64,000 bases of DNA from Neotamlana laminarinivorans (GCF_020523925.1 NZ_JAJAPW010000003.1:124001-188000), one strand, 5' to 3'. Shown: positions 46,369-55,811, counted from the stretch's first letter. Program-made: numbers and translations. The notes: generated by a model not told the origin, from the sequence alone.

Positions 46369-48612
46369 ATGAAATTATTAAACCGAGTAGTACAACTAAT
46401 TTGTTATGCGTTTTTATTAATGTTCAGTGAAGCTTTTTCGCAGCAAACAAAAGGTATTGTTAAAAACGATATAAACCAACCACTAGAATCTGTTTATGTT
46501 TACAATTTAAGTAGTAAAGCACATGCTCATACCTCAGAAAGTGGCGTTTTTATTCTAGAAAAAACAAAAACAGGCGATTCTTTAAAAATAGGTTTGTTAG
46601 GCTACCAAACCAAAATAATAAAATTAACACCAGACTATAATCTTGATAAGATAGAAATAATATTACAAGAAAAAATATTTAAGTTAGATGAAATGATTGT
46701 AGAAGAGCAGGTTAATGCCTTAAGCACAATTTCTAGGTTAGATTTAAGTACAAACCCTGTAAACTCGTCGCAAGATGTGTTACGTAAAGTCCCCGGTTTA
46801 TTTATAGGCCAACATGCAGGAGGCGGAAAAGCCGAACAAATTTTTTTAAGAGGATTTGATATAGATCATGGTACAGATATTTCAATTTCGGTTGATGGAA
46901 TGCCGGTAAATATGGTGTCTCATGCCCACGGACAAGGGTATGCAGATTTACATTTTTTAATACCAGAAACCGTTAATAAAATAGATTTTGGTAAAGGACC
47001 ATATTATGCAAAAGAAGGCGATTTTACTACTGCTGGTTATGTTGATTTTTCTACCAAAGATTATTTAAAAAGTAGTGAGGTAACATTTGGTATCGGGCAA
47101 TTTAATACCTTCAGAACTTTAGGTATGATAGATTTATTAGGAAACGAAAAAAATAAAAATGCTTTTGTTGCGGTTGAATATTTAGAAAGCGATGGGCCTT
47201 TCGATTCACCACAAAATTTTAATAGAGTAAATTTATTTGGTAAATATGTAATTTTCACGCCAGATAATGATAAGCTTACGCTAACAGCTTCACACTTCAC
47301 AAGCCGATGGGATGCTTCTGGGCAAATACCACAGCGTGAAGTAGATAATGGTAATATATCTCGTTTTGGAGCTATAGATGATACCGAAGGAGGTACAACA
47401 CAACGCACCAATTTAAATGTAGAATACAACAAACAAGTATCAAACAATAGAACAATAAAAACTAATGCCTTTTATTCGCACTATGCATTCGAGCTATATT
47501 CAAATTTTACATTTTTTTTAGAAGATCCAGATAACGGCGATCAAATAAAACAAAAGGAAGATCGCGATATTTTTGGGTTAAACTCCGAACTTATTTATAA
47601 TACCTTTTTAGGTAGTACAGAATTAAAATTAACTTCAGGAGTTTCATTAAGGTATGATGCTACTACAGATACAGAATTGTCGCATACTTTAAATCGAGTT
47701 ACAACCTTAGAAAATATTCAGTTAGGCGATATCAATCAAACTAATGCAGCGGCTTATGTTAATGCCGATTTTGAAATAGGCAAATTTACAATTGCTCCAG
47801 CTTTACGTTTAGATTATTTTAAGTTTTTATATACCGATAAGTTATCGGAAACCTATTCTGCCGAAGCCGAAACCAAAGCTATTGTTAGTCCAAAACTTAA
47901 TTTCTTTTATAATGCAAACAATAATTTGCAGTTGTATTTAAAAACAGGATTAGGCTTTCACTCTAACGATGCTAGAGTAGTTGTTAGTAATACTGGTGAA
48001 GATATTTTACCGCGTGCATATGGTACAGATTTAGGAACAATCTGGAAACCTTTTTCTAAGCTCGTTGTAAACAGTGCGCTTTGGTATTTGTTTTTAGAAC
48101 AAGAGTTTGTTTATGTAGGCGATGCAGGAATTGTAGAACCAAGTGGAAAAACAGAACGTTATGGTTTAGATTTAGGTATGCGTTATCAATTAACCAATTG
48201 GTTGTTTCTAGATACAGATGCTACGTTAACTCACGCAAGAAGTACAGAAGATCCTGACGGTGAAAATTATATTCCTTTAGCTCCTAGTTTTACAATGGCA
48301 GGAGGCTTAGCAGTTAATAATTTAAAAGGATTTTCAGGAGGATTACGTTACAGGTTTATTGATGATAGACCGGCAAATGAAGATAATAGTATAGTAGCCG
48401 ATGGTTATTTTGTAACCGATTTTAATGCGAATTATGCTATTAATAATTTTACGTTTGGAATAGCTGTAGAAAATATATTTGATGTAGAGTGGAACGAAAC
48501 ACAATTTGCTACAGAATCGCGTTTACAAAACGAAGTAAACTCGGTTGAAGAAATTCATTTTACTCCTGGTACACCTTTTAACTTAAAGGCAACTGCGTCT
48601 TACAGATTTTAA
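46369..48612 (+). CDS. TonB-dependent receptor
   Basis: This 747-residue receptor has a signal peptide (to about residue 25, AFSQ), a carboxypeptidase-like domain (TKGIVKNDINQPLESVYVYN), a plug (SQDVLRKVPGLFIGQHAGGGKAEQIFLRGFDIDHG, then DGMPVNMVSHAHGQGYADLHFLIPE) and a barrel ending NLKATASYRF. The His-containing plug segment is conserved in a receptor subgroup also found in Proteobacteria. Its ligand is unknown to me. No SusD gene or sigma factor is adjacent, and a terminator follows its stop. Confidence 0.9.
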   Translation: MKLLNRVVQLICYAFLLMFSEAFSQQTKGIVKNDINQPLESVYVYNLSSKAHAHTSESGVFILEKTKTGDSLKIGLLGYQTKIIKLTPDYNLDKIEIILQEKIFKLDEMIVEEQVNALSTISRLDLSTNPVNSSQDVLRKVPGLFIGQHAGGGKAEQIFLRGFDIDHGTDISISVDGMPVNMVSHAHGQGYADLHFLIPETVNKIDFGKGPYYAKEGDFTTAGYVDFSTKDYLKSSEVTFGIGQFNTFRTLGMIDLLGNEKNKNAFVAVEYLESDGPFDSPQNFNRVNLFGKYVIFTPDNDKLTLTASHFTSRWDASGQIPQREVDNGNISRFGAIDDTEGGTTQRTNLNVEYNKQVSNNRTIKTNAFYSHYAFELYSNFTFFLEDPDNGDQIKQKEDRDIFGLNSELIYNTFLGSTELKLTSGVSLRYDATTDTELSHTLNRVTTLENIQLGDINQTNAAAYVNADFEIGKFTIAPALRLDYFKFLYTDKLSETYSAEAETKAIVSPKLNFFYNANNNLQLYLKTGLGFHSNDARVVVSNTGEDILPRAYGTDLGTIWKPFSKLVVNSALWYLFLEQEFVYVGDAGIVEPSGKTERYGLDLGMRYQLTNWLFLDTDATLTHARSTEDPDGENYIPLAPSFTMAGGLAVNNLKGFSGGLRYRFIDDRPANEDNSIVADGYFVTDFNANYAINNFTFGIAVENIFDVEWNETQFATESRLQNEVNSVEEIHFTPGTPFNLKATASYRF

Positions 48613-48651
48613 AAAATACACCTATATTATTTTTTTAGGTTTTTATAATAT

Positions 48652-48682
48652 AAAAGCGTTGGTTTTACACCAACGCTTTTTT
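48652..48682 (+). terminator. Terminator after the TonB receptor
   Basis: AAAAGCGTTGGT and ACCAACGCTTTT form a 12-base perfect stem with a five-base loop. T and A tails on either side make it usable for both converging genes. Confidence 0.9.
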
Positions 48683-48693
48683 GTTTTACCTTT

Positions 48694-49206
48694 CTATTTA
48701 GTGTAAGCACCGCTAGAATATGTTAATTCGTAGCTATGTGTATAAATTTCGAAAACAATACCAAAAGGGTCTTCTACATAACACATTTTAAACGGTTTGT
48801 CTTCAGGATAATATTCTCTAATAGGCATACGTTGCTTACCGCCGTATTCTTTAATTTTTTCAATTAAAGCTTCAATATCGGGATCTTGTACACAAAAATG
48901 AAATAATCCAGTATTAAACGGATTAAACTCAGGTGCTTCTTTTACGCCATGTGGAAATGAGAATAATTCAACACCAATGCCATCTGATGTTGCTAAATGT
49001 GCTATTTCAAAAGTTTCCCAATCGTTACCAAAAACATCAATACACATTTGCCCAATGGCTGTTTCGGTTTCTTTTTTTACTGTTGATGGCTCCATAATTA
49101 CATACCAACCCATAACTTCTGTGTAAAATTTTGTGGCTGCTTTAATATCTGGAACTGTAATTCCGATGTGTGAAAAAGACTTTGGATAATTTTTATTTGT
49201 TGTCAT
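48694..49206 (-). CDS. VOC-family (glyoxalase-fold) protein
   Basis: The 170-residue protein opens SFSHIGITVPDIKAATKFYTEVMGW and contains GLFHFCVQDPDIEALIEKI and CYVEDPFGIVFEIYTHSYEL, the paired beta-alpha-beta-beta-beta units of the vicinal oxygen chelate superfamily with likely metal-binding His and Glu. It may be a glyoxalase or an electrophile-detoxifying dioxygenase-like enzyme. It is divergent from an HxlR regulator, a frequent arrangement in which the regulator controls the enzyme. Confidence 0.85.
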   Translation of the reverse strand: MTTNKNYPKSFSHIGITVPDIKAATKFYTEVMGWYVIMEPSTVKKETETAIGQMCIDVFGNDWETFEIAHLATSDGIGVELFSFPHGVKEAPEFNPFNTGLFHFCVQDPDIEALIEKIKEYGGKQRMPIREYYPEDKPFKMCYVEDPFGIVFEIYTHSYELTYSSGAYTK

Positions 49207-49235
49207 AATTTTTGTTTTGTAATGCGAAATTAGAT

Positions 49236-49243
49236 TATATTTG
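49236..49243 (+). promoter_or_regulatory. -7 box for the HxlR gene
   Basis: TATATTTG matches TAnnTTTG, giving a leader of about 70 bases that contains the inverted repeat at 49255-49274. Confidence 0.5.
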
Positions 49244-49254
49244 CTTAATGGACA

Positions 49255-49274
49255 ATAACTTACTAAAAAGTTAT
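49255..49274. promoter_or_regulatory. Candidate HxlR operator
   Basis: ATAACTT and AAGTTAT are perfect seven-base inverted repeats separated by six bases, located just downstream of the -7 box at 49236-49243 and between the divergent VOC and HxlR genes. The position suits autoregulation and control of both. Confidence 0.5.
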
Positions 49275-49321
49275 ATAGTTACCTAAACGAGTAAAATGCT
49301 GTAAATAAGATATTTATTATT

Positions 49322-49633
49322 TTGAAAAAAGAAGTTAAATGTCCGTTAAATTATACTATGAATTTAATTGGAACTAAATGGAAGCCTTTAATCATGTTCC
49401 ATTTATTAGATGGTAATTTGCGCTCTGGCGTATTGCAAAAACATATTCCTGGAATTTCTAATAAAATGTTTACACAAACGGTTAGAGAGTTAGAAAAAGA
49501 TGGGCTTATTCTTCGAAAAGTTTATCCCGTCGTACCACCTAAAGTAGAATATGGCTTAACAGAAAGAGGTAAATCTTTAGAAACTATTTTACGAGGTTTA
49601 GATGATTGGGGAGTTAAAGATTCGAATAGTTAA
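49322..49633 (+). CDS. HxlR-family transcriptional regulator
   Basis: The 103-residue winged-helix protein has the HxlR block CPLNYTMNLIGTKWKPLIMFHLLDG and MFTQTVRELEKDGLILRKVYPVVPPKVEYGLTERG. The conserved Cys near the N-terminus is present (residue 6) and may sense electrophiles or oxidants. A TTG codon at 49322 is the best start, because no in-frame ATG exists between the upstream stop at 49292 and the first family residues. It is divergent from the VOC gene, its likely target. Confidence 0.88.
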   Translation: MKKEVKCPLNYTMNLIGTKWKPLIMFHLLDGNLRSGVLQKHIPGISNKMFTQTVRELEKDGLILRKVYPVVPPKVEYGLTERGKSLETILRGLDDWGVKDSNS

Positions 49634-49677
49634 CAAGCTTGAAAATTAATTCAGATAGGTTTTACAGAATTTTTTAA

Positions 49678-50649
49678 CTAAAGTTGCTGCTCATGATATG
49701 CATTCCAAGATTTTATTCTTCCAATAAACATTTTTAAGTAGTTTTTTGATAAAAATATGTTAGACCAATCGTAACGTTTGGCTTGAATACCAAGGTAAAA
49801 TATGAAAATTGCTGCTCCTGCTTTTGGGATTAAATTGAGTTCTTTATCTGATAGTTTTTTTACATTTTGATAGCCGTTTAAAAAACTTTTAGCTTTTAAT
49901 TCGTATTGTTCTTTATCGGTTTCAATAAAAAATAATTGTTTGCAAAAGTATGCAATATCCAAAATAAACCACCCATTCCCACAAAAGTCAAAATCAAAAA
50001 ATGTAATATTATTGTCTGTTGTAATACACATATTATCGTACCAAATATCCATGTGAATTATTCCTTTATCAATTTCATTAAACTCAGAATTCTTAAAATT
50101 ATCACTAAAAGATTTAATAAAACACATTTCTGGTAAGTCTTCAGAGAAGTATTGTTTTAATTCTTGGTAAGATTTTTCAATTAGCGATAGTTTATTATAT
50201 GAAACCCTATTAATGGATTTGTTTAAGGTTATATTATGAATTTTTGCCATCAAAAAACCAATATTATAGCAAGTTTTATTATTTATAAATCGCACTTTTT
50301 CACCTTCAGCAAAAGAAAAAACAACCATATATCTAATGCCTTCGGGAGCACTTATTTTCTGGATTAATTCACCATTAATGTCGTTTATAGGATAAGAAAC
50401 ACTTAAATTATTTTCATATAATAGCTTTAAAAGATTTACTTCTTCTTCAATTTCAGATTTTGATCTCCAATTATGGCTATAAACCCGTAAAACATATTTT
50501 TTTTTGTTGTTATTTAAAAAATAGGTATGATTCATACCTGTTCTAAATAATGTACAACTGTAGTTTTTACTTAAGGCATATTTTTTTTTGACAAATTCAC
50601 CTAATTCTTTGCTAGAAAGTATACTTGCAGTAACCGGAAAGATGTTCAT
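49678..50649 (-). CDS. APH-fold phosphotransferase
   Basis: The 323-residue protein belongs to the aminoglycoside phosphotransferase/choline kinase fold. YVLRVYS is the nucleotide-binding strand with Arg where Lys is common, and EEEVNLLKLL supplies the helix Glu. GIIHMDIWYDNM has the catalytic HxDxxxxN pattern and FFDFDFCGNGW the metal-binding Asp. Its length and the mixed motifs suit a small-molecule or homoserine-kinase-like enzyme. Nothing in the sequence points to antibiotic resistance. No neighbour helps define the substrate. Confidence 0.8.
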   Translation of the reverse strand: MNIFPVTASILSSKELGEFVKKKYALSKNYSCTLFRTGMNHTYFLNNNKKKYVLRVYSHNWRSKSEIEEEVNLLKLLYENNLSVSYPINDINGELIQKISAPEGIRYMVVFSFAEGEKVRFINNKTCYNIGFLMAKIHNITLNKSINRVSYNKLSLIEKSYQELKQYFSEDLPEMCFIKSFSDNFKNSEFNEIDKGIIHMDIWYDNMCITTDNNITFFDFDFCGNGWFILDIAYFCKQLFFIETDKEQYELKAKSFLNGYQNVKKLSDKELNLIPKAGAAIFIFYLGIQAKRYDWSNIFLSKNYLKMFIGRIKSWNAYHEQQL

Positions 50650-50743
50650 TTTTTTAAGTTGAAGCTAAAGTTGATAATAGTGCTATTGTTTACGTTAAAT
50701 ATTAACTTGACAAACAAAAAAGCAGCACTTTCTTTAACAAAGA

Positions 50744-50977
50744 TTAAGAAATTTTGGTAAATAATTTATAAATTTTATTTATAATTCTCGCGTCTTCAAT
50801 TTTCCAACCATCCATAAACTCAGAAGTCCATCCTATTTCGGGCGCATGGTATTTATCTTTTTCGGGTGTTATATTTTCTGATTTTTGTTGAGTAGAGACA
50901 GAACTCTCTGTTTTTGTTTTTTGATTACAAGAGAAACATAAAATGTTTATAGCAATGCTTAAAACACTTTTTTTTAT
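50744..50977 (-). CDS. Possible small lipoprotein ORF lacking a standard start codon
   Basis: Reading leftward from 50977, a 77-codon frame encodes xKKSVLSIAINILCFSCNQK and ends YHAPEIGWTSEFMDGWKIEDARII..., with a stop at 50744-50746. The N-terminal part looks like a short lipoprotein signal. The codon where Met is expected (50975-50977) is ATA, and no ATG, GTG or TTG lies in frame upstream before the sequence stops looking coding. Either the start was mutated, an unusual codon is used, or this is chance. It is in a decayed patch next to a frameshifted gene. Confidence 0.4.
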   Translation of the reverse strand: MKKSVLSIAINILCFSCNQKTKTESSVSTQQKSENITPEKDKYHAPEIGWTSEFMDGWKIEDARIINKIYKLFTKIS

Positions 50978-51301
50978 TAGTTGTTTTTTTAATTTTTTGG
51001 CTACAACTATTTGTGCTAAATTTAGTTACAAAGCCAAATAACAAAAAGTTTTATGAGTATCCTAACTTAAGTGAGCCTTGATTAGAATTAAATTTTTATA
51101 ATGAAAGCGAAATTATTGCCTCTTGTTAGTCAAGAATTAAAGAAACTATGAGTTTTCAATCTGAAACTATTTTTTTAATACATAGCTTGTGATGGACCTG
51201 TTTTAAAATAAGAGAAAACAGATTAAGAATATTTCAATTGTTTTCTGCAATTTATTGCTAGGTTTAACCTAATTAAAAAAAATTATGCGGTTTTTTATAA
51301 T
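50978..51301. other. Gene-free, apparently degraded region
   Basis: About 320 AT-rich bases with no ORF longer than a few dozen codons, no hairpin terminator and no repeat I could recognise. It lies between two damaged-looking small genes, consistent with ongoing gene decay, but the sequence itself shows nothing definite. Confidence 0.45.
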
Positions 51302-51729
51302 TTAAGGTTTAATAACTTGTTTTTCGCGTTTAAAAATTATTAAATTTTCAGAATTAAATGAAGTTGGTCTTGTGCCTTCAAAACCAATAGCAAACTCCAT
51401 TGTGTTGTTATCAATAAAATTTGCGATACAAAGTAGTTTTTTTTGTTCTTTGCTTTCGTTAACGTTACTATTAAATCTACTTCAATAGGTTTTTTAGTCG
51501 AATTTATTTCATATGTCATACTTCCTTTTTTGCCATTCTGAATAAATTCTTTACCGCCAATTATTCGTCCGTGTATTTCAAAGTTGGCGTAACCTTCATC
51601 ATCAAAGTTTAAGTATCCAATATCATTTTTATCTTTTCCAATCCATTTTCCAATAAATTTTGTTTCATCGTTTTTAGTTGTCATTGATAGAAAAGGGATA
51701 ACCAAAAGTATAATTAAAAATTTTTTCAT
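51302..51729 (-). pseudogene. Frameshifted small secreted protein with a -1 slippery site
   Basis: From the ATG ending at 51729 the frame encodes a signal peptide (MKKFLIILLVIPFLSMTT) and a lipocalin-like strand series including WIGKDKNDIGYLNF. Near 51437-51447 the codons read AAC AAA AAA AAC, containing the slip heptamer A_AAA_AAC in the correct phase. Before the slip the frame is open but runs on to an unlikely hydrophobic end at 51340. After a -1 shift the product continues LLCIANFIDNNTMEFAIGF, then EGTRPTSFNSENLIIFKR, ending at 51302. That is much more protein-like. Either one A was lost from a nine-A run (pseudogene) or the full product is made by slippage. Confidence 0.6.
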
Positions 51730-51861
51730 AATATTTAGGAGGTTATAGTTTACAATGTGTTAAAATTATACACCATTTTTAGAAATATAATTAAATAAAA
51801 ACCTGAAAATAAAGCCATTTTTAATATTGGTTTAATTTCAGGTTTTTTAATATAATAGATG

Positions 51862-54800
51862 TTAATTTTTTAAACTGAAGGTTTTAATATCATCTACAGG
51901 CTTAACTGTATTTATTTTACTTATAGTATCGTAATAAGGTTTAAATTTGCTGTCAAAAAAGGTATTGGTTTTCTTTAAAGCATCGTTTAGTTCTGTTTTA
52001 CTATGCAATATTAAAGTTTTTTCGGTATTTGTTAAACCTGTTTTCCTAGAGGCTACATATCTGCTTGCAGATCGTATTCTACTTGTAACATTAGGGTCTT
52101 GACTTCTTGTAATACCTTGGCGTTTGTCTTCTTTTCCTAAATACAAATTAATTAAATTATCAATTTCTTTTATTATTTCTTTTGAAGATGTTATTTCGTC
52201 TTTATAAACAGCTTTATCTAAATTAGTTAAACTCTTTTTATAAGTTTCTGCTAGAGTTTTACTTTCAACAAGTTGTTTTACAGCATCTGCAGCTATTTGC
52301 TGATAGTTTTCTAATGTTTTTAAAGCATTATAAATTTCTAAAGTGTTTTCTGATGAAACCTCTAACCTTGGATCAGGTGCTACAACTATTGTGGTTTCGC
52401 TAGATGTGTTATTGTATTCTATAACGGCTTTATACGTTCCTGGTTTTACTAAAATACCTCTAGGTTCTGTTTTGCTTTTTCTAATTTTTCTTGAAGGTCT
52501 ATCGGCGCCTTTTTCATCCATGCTCCAAGACCATTTGTAAAACCCTTTTTTATCTGGAGCTTTTTCTTTTAAAGTTCTAATTAATTTATCACCATCATAA
52601 ATCTTTAGAGTTAAAGAGTCACTTAGTTTTTTAGGTTTAGTGTCCTCATCGTTATTGTCTTCTGTATCTAGTTTTTCTTTTTTAATAGGATTTATAAAAT
52701 AAGTAAAGATAGCACCAGACTTCCTGTTTTCGCCTTGATAAAGTGCGTCTGCACCAAAACGGCTTCCCGTTGGTTGTTGGTATGCCGCTTGATAAGCAGT
52801 AGGTGGGTTAAAAAGTGTTACATTGCTATTAAGTATGCTTTTATTTGCAGCAATTGCACGTAATGGTTTAATATCATCTAAAACCCAAGCAGCACGACCA
52901 AAAGTACCAATTACTAAGTCGTTTTCTCTAGGGTGAATAACCAAATCTTTAACCGATGTGGTAGGAAAACCCGCTGTCCATTTTTGCCAATTACTACCAG
53001 CATCAATAGATATATAAAGTCCATCATCCGTTCCTAAAAAAAGTAGATTTTTTTCTTTTAAATCTTCAATTATAGAAAGTGTGTAACTTTTAACATCAGT
53101 CTCATCTACAATGCGTTCCCAAGATTTTCCGTAATTTTTAGTTCGGTAAGCGTAAGGCGTGTAATTAAATCTTCTGTAATCGTTTGCAATTAAAAGCGCT
53201 TCGCCTTTATTTTTATTACTAGCTTTTATTTGTGCAACCCAGCTACCTTTTGGCAAATCTTTTAAGTTGCCCGAAACATCTGTGTAGGTTGTACCACCAT
53301 CTATAGTTACATGCACTTTACCATCATCTGTTCCTACCCAAAACATATTTTGTTCTACAGGAGAAGGCTCTATAACTAAAATTGTACAATGGTTTTCTGC
53401 TCCAGTTGCATCAAGTGTTAACCCACCACTTTCAGATTGTTTAAGTTTTTCAGGGTCGTTTGTAGTTAAATCTGGTGAAATAACGTTCCAGGTTAAACCT
53501 TTATCGGTAGATTTATGAACAAATTGGCTGCCAAAATAAATGGTGCTGTTATCAAACGGATCGATGTTTATAGCGCTATTCCAGTTAAACCTGAGTTTTA
53601 CATCTTTATCTGAATGTGTTGGTTTTACAACGTAGTTGTTGCCTGTTTTCCAATCGTAACGTGATACATTACCTTGCTGACTCATAGTCCAGCCGTAACG
53701 TGAATCATCTTTATCTGGTACTACATCAAAACCATCGCCAAAACTAATTTCTTGCCAGTAACTGTTGCGAATACCTTGTGCTCGCCAAATGTAGGCGGGC
53801 CCTCGCCACGATCCATTATCTTGCATGCCCCCGTAGACATTGTAAGGGAATTCATTATCTACATTTATATGATAAAATTGAGCTACGGGTAAGTTACCTA
53901 TAAAACGCCAAGTTTTACCACCGTCTTTGGTTATGTTTAATCCGCCATCGTTTCCATCAATCATAAAACTACCGTCGTCTGGGTGAATCCACCACGCATG
54001 ATGATCGGGGTGAATGCCGTTATCGGCACCATAAGCAGGCATAAGTTGCGTAAAGTTTTTTCCGCCATCTTCACTTACATTTACATAGGTAAAAATTGAA
54101 AAGACTCTATTTTCATTATCTGGGTCTACATAAATTTCAGAATAGTAAAACGGACGATTTCCAATATCACTTTTATCATTAATTTTTTTCCATTTAAAGC
54201 CACCATCTTCACTTTTATAAAGCGCATTTTTTTTGGCTTCAACCAAGGCATAAATAATATCTGGTTTGTTTGGTGCAATAGCAACGCCAATTCTACCTAA
54301 TTCTCCTTTAGGAAAGCCGTCGTCTTCTGTTATTTTTTTCCAAGTTTCTCCACCATTGTGTGTAATGTACAACCCAGAACCTTCGCCCCCCGATTTAAAA
54401 AACCAAGGGTCTCTTTTATGCTCCCAAAGTGTTGCAATTAATTTATTAGGGTTGTTGGGATCCATAATTAAATCGGCAACACCTGTTTTGTTATTAACAA
54501 ATAATATTTTTTTCCAGGTTTTACCACCATCTGTTGTTTTAAAAACGCCACGTTCTGGGTGTTCACCCCATGGACTGCCAATGGCACCAGCGTAAACAAT
54601 ATCGGGATTTGTTGGGTCTACAACTACTCGATGAATATGTCTGGTGTTTTCAAGACCCATTAATTGCCAGGTTTTACCAGCATCAAGCGATTTATATATG
54701 CCATAGCCACCATTTAAGCTATTTCTTGGATTACCTTCACCAGTACCTACCCAAATAACACTTGGGTTAGATTGTTGAATTTCTATTGCACCAATAGATG

Positions 54801-55053
54801 CTGTAACTTCGTTATCGAAAATTGGTTCCCATTTTATGCCACCAGAAGTAGATTTCCATAAACCACCAGATGCGGTACCAACATACATGATATCTGGGTT
54901 ATTGTTTACAACATCTATTGCGGTTACTCGTCCAGACATGCCGCCAGGACCAATGTTTCTAGGTTTTAGGTTTTTTACCAAATCCATGTTGAATTCTTGT
55001 GAAAACCCAATTTGTGATAAAATGATTAAGGATAATAGGAGTATTTTTTTCAT
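51862..55053 (-). CDS. VPS10/sortilin-type BNR beta-propeller protein
   Basis: This large 1063-residue protein has a signal peptide (to about residue 19, IGFSQ) and many asp-box motifs such as WKSTSGGIKWEPIF, FKTTDGGKTWKKI, YITHNGGETWKKI, YKSEDGGFKWKKI, NITKDGGKTWRFI and HKSTDKGLTWNVI, so it forms a large VPS10/glycosidase-like beta-propeller. The last 250 or so residues are a separate, mostly helical region after an acidic linker. Members of this group are common in Bacteroidota; some are annotated as glycosidases, but the catalytic residues of true sialidases were not identified here. No T9SS sorting domain is seen. Confidence 0.85.
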   Translation of the reverse strand: MKKILLLSLIILSQIGFSQEFNMDLVKNLKPRNIGPGGMSGRVTAIDVVNNNPDIMYVGTASGGLWKSTSGGIKWEPIFDNEVTASIGAIEIQQSNPSVIWVGTGEGNPRNSLNGGYGIYKSLDAGKTWQLMGLENTRHIHRVVVDPTNPDIVYAGAIGSPWGEHPERGVFKTTDGGKTWKKILFVNNKTGVADLIMDPNNPNKLIATLWEHKRDPWFFKSGGEGSGLYITHNGGETWKKITEDDGFPKGELGRIGVAIAPNKPDIIYALVEAKKNALYKSEDGGFKWKKINDKSDIGNRPFYYSEIYVDPDNENRVFSIFTYVNVSEDGGKNFTQLMPAYGADNGIHPDHHAWWIHPDDGSFMIDGNDGGLNITKDGGKTWRFIGNLPVAQFYHINVDNEFPYNVYGGMQDNGSWRGPAYIWRAQGIRNSYWQEISFGDGFDVVPDKDDSRYGWTMSQQGNVSRYDWKTGNNYVVKPTHSDKDVKLRFNWNSAINIDPFDNSTIYFGSQFVHKSTDKGLTWNVISPDLTTNDPEKLKQSESGGLTLDATGAENHCTILVIEPSPVEQNMFWVGTDDGKVHVTIDGGTTYTDVSGNLKDLPKGSWVAQIKASNKNKGEALLIANDYRRFNYTPYAYRTKNYGKSWERIVDETDVKSYTLSIIEDLKEKNLLFLGTDDGLYISIDAGSNWQKWTAGFPTTSVKDLVIHPRENDLVIGTFGRAAWVLDDIKPLRAIAANKSILNSNVTLFNPPTAYQAAYQQPTGSRFGADALYQGENRKSGAIFTYFINPIKKEKLDTEDNNDEDTKPKKLSDSLTLKIYDGDKLIRTLKEKAPDKKGFYKWSWSMDEKGADRPSRKIRKSKTEPRGILVKPGTYKAVIEYNNTSSETTIVVAPDPRLEVSSENTLEIYNALKTLENYQQIAADAVKQLVESKTLAETYKKSLTNLDKAVYKDEITSSKEIIKEIDNLINLYLGKEDKRQGITRSQDPNVTSRIRSASRYVASRKTGLTNTEKTLILHSKTELNDALKKTNTFFDSKFKPYYDTISKINTVKPVDDIKTFSLKN

Positions 55054-55132
55054 GTTTGGTTAGTTAATTAGCAACTAATTTAAGAACAAATATTTAATTA
55101 ATATTACTGTAAAGCCGCATAACAATTTTTTA

Positions 55133-55163
55133 AACAAAAAAAAGCCACATTTCTGTGGCTTTT
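55133..55163 (-). terminator. Terminator of the YceI gene
   Basis: Read leftward, AAAAGCCACA and TGTGGCTTTT form a ten-base stem with a GAAA loop, followed by a run of eight T. It separates YceI from the propeller gene downstream on the same strand. Confidence 0.88.
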
Positions 55164-55184
55164 ATAATTTTATTAAGGTAAGCT

Positions 55185-55811
55185 TTAGCTTTTTCTTAAG
55201 TAAGTTTCAACTTGAATAGCTACATCTTCCCAAGTTTTGCTAACACCATCGGCACCTTTATGTAAGTCGAAGCATACTTTGTTTAAAGCAGCAAGAGCAT
55301 CAAGAGCATTCCAATCAGCTAAATTCATGGTACCTTTTAATGTTAGACGTCTTTCATCTGCAATGCTAACTTCTAATGGTAATTCGTGTGTTACACCATT
55401 CATTGTTAAATTTGCAATACAATTACCATTTGTGTATGAAATGGTACCGGTTAATAACTCGGTATCTAGCATAGAACCAAAAAACGATTCTTTAATTTTA
55501 GCATCACGCGTATTTGTAGCATCGTTAGTGAATAGACTACTTACTGGGATTGTAAATTTTAAACCATTTAAAGCTTCTTGTGGCGTTGCTCCAGATTTTT
55601 CTTCAAAATTTACAGTGGTAAACTCACCACCAACACCAACTTTATCTGTAGTTTTATAAGCTGTCCATTTTACAGAAGTTGCTTCTGGTTTTGCTACAAA
55701 AACTTCTGCTGTGGTTGCTTCAGCTTCAGGTGTTTTGGTCTCTTTTTTTTCGTTTTTACAAGCCACTAAACTTAAAGTTACAAAAAGTAAAAGTGCAGTT
55801 ATTTTTTTCAT
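55185..55811 (-). CDS. YceI family lipoprotein
   Basis: The 208-residue product begins with a lipoprotein signal (LSLVACKNE, Cys at residue 18) and an Ala/Thr/Glu linker. The mature domain contains SVKWTAYKTTDKVGVGGEFTTVNF, DAKIKESFFGSMLD and FTIPVSSLFTND. These match YceI, a lipocalin-like beta-barrel that binds isoprenoid or other lipid chains in the periplasm. A strong terminator follows its stop, so it is probably monocistronic. Confidence 0.88.
   Translation of the reverse strand: MKKITALLLFVTLSLVACKNEKKETKTPEAEATTAEVFVAKPEATSVKWTAYKTTDKVGVGGEFTTVNFEEKSGATPQEALNGLKFTIPVSSLFTNDATNTRDAKIKESFFGSMLDTELLTGTISYTNGNCIANLTMNGVTHELPLEVSIADERRLTLKGTMNLADWNALDALAALNKVCFDLHKGADGVSKTWEDVAIQVETYLRKS

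Noticed and set aside
49678-50649. APH-fold kinase considered as an antibiotic resistance gene
   Set aside because: Only the general fold motifs are present; neighbours and sequence do not indicate resistance or mobility.
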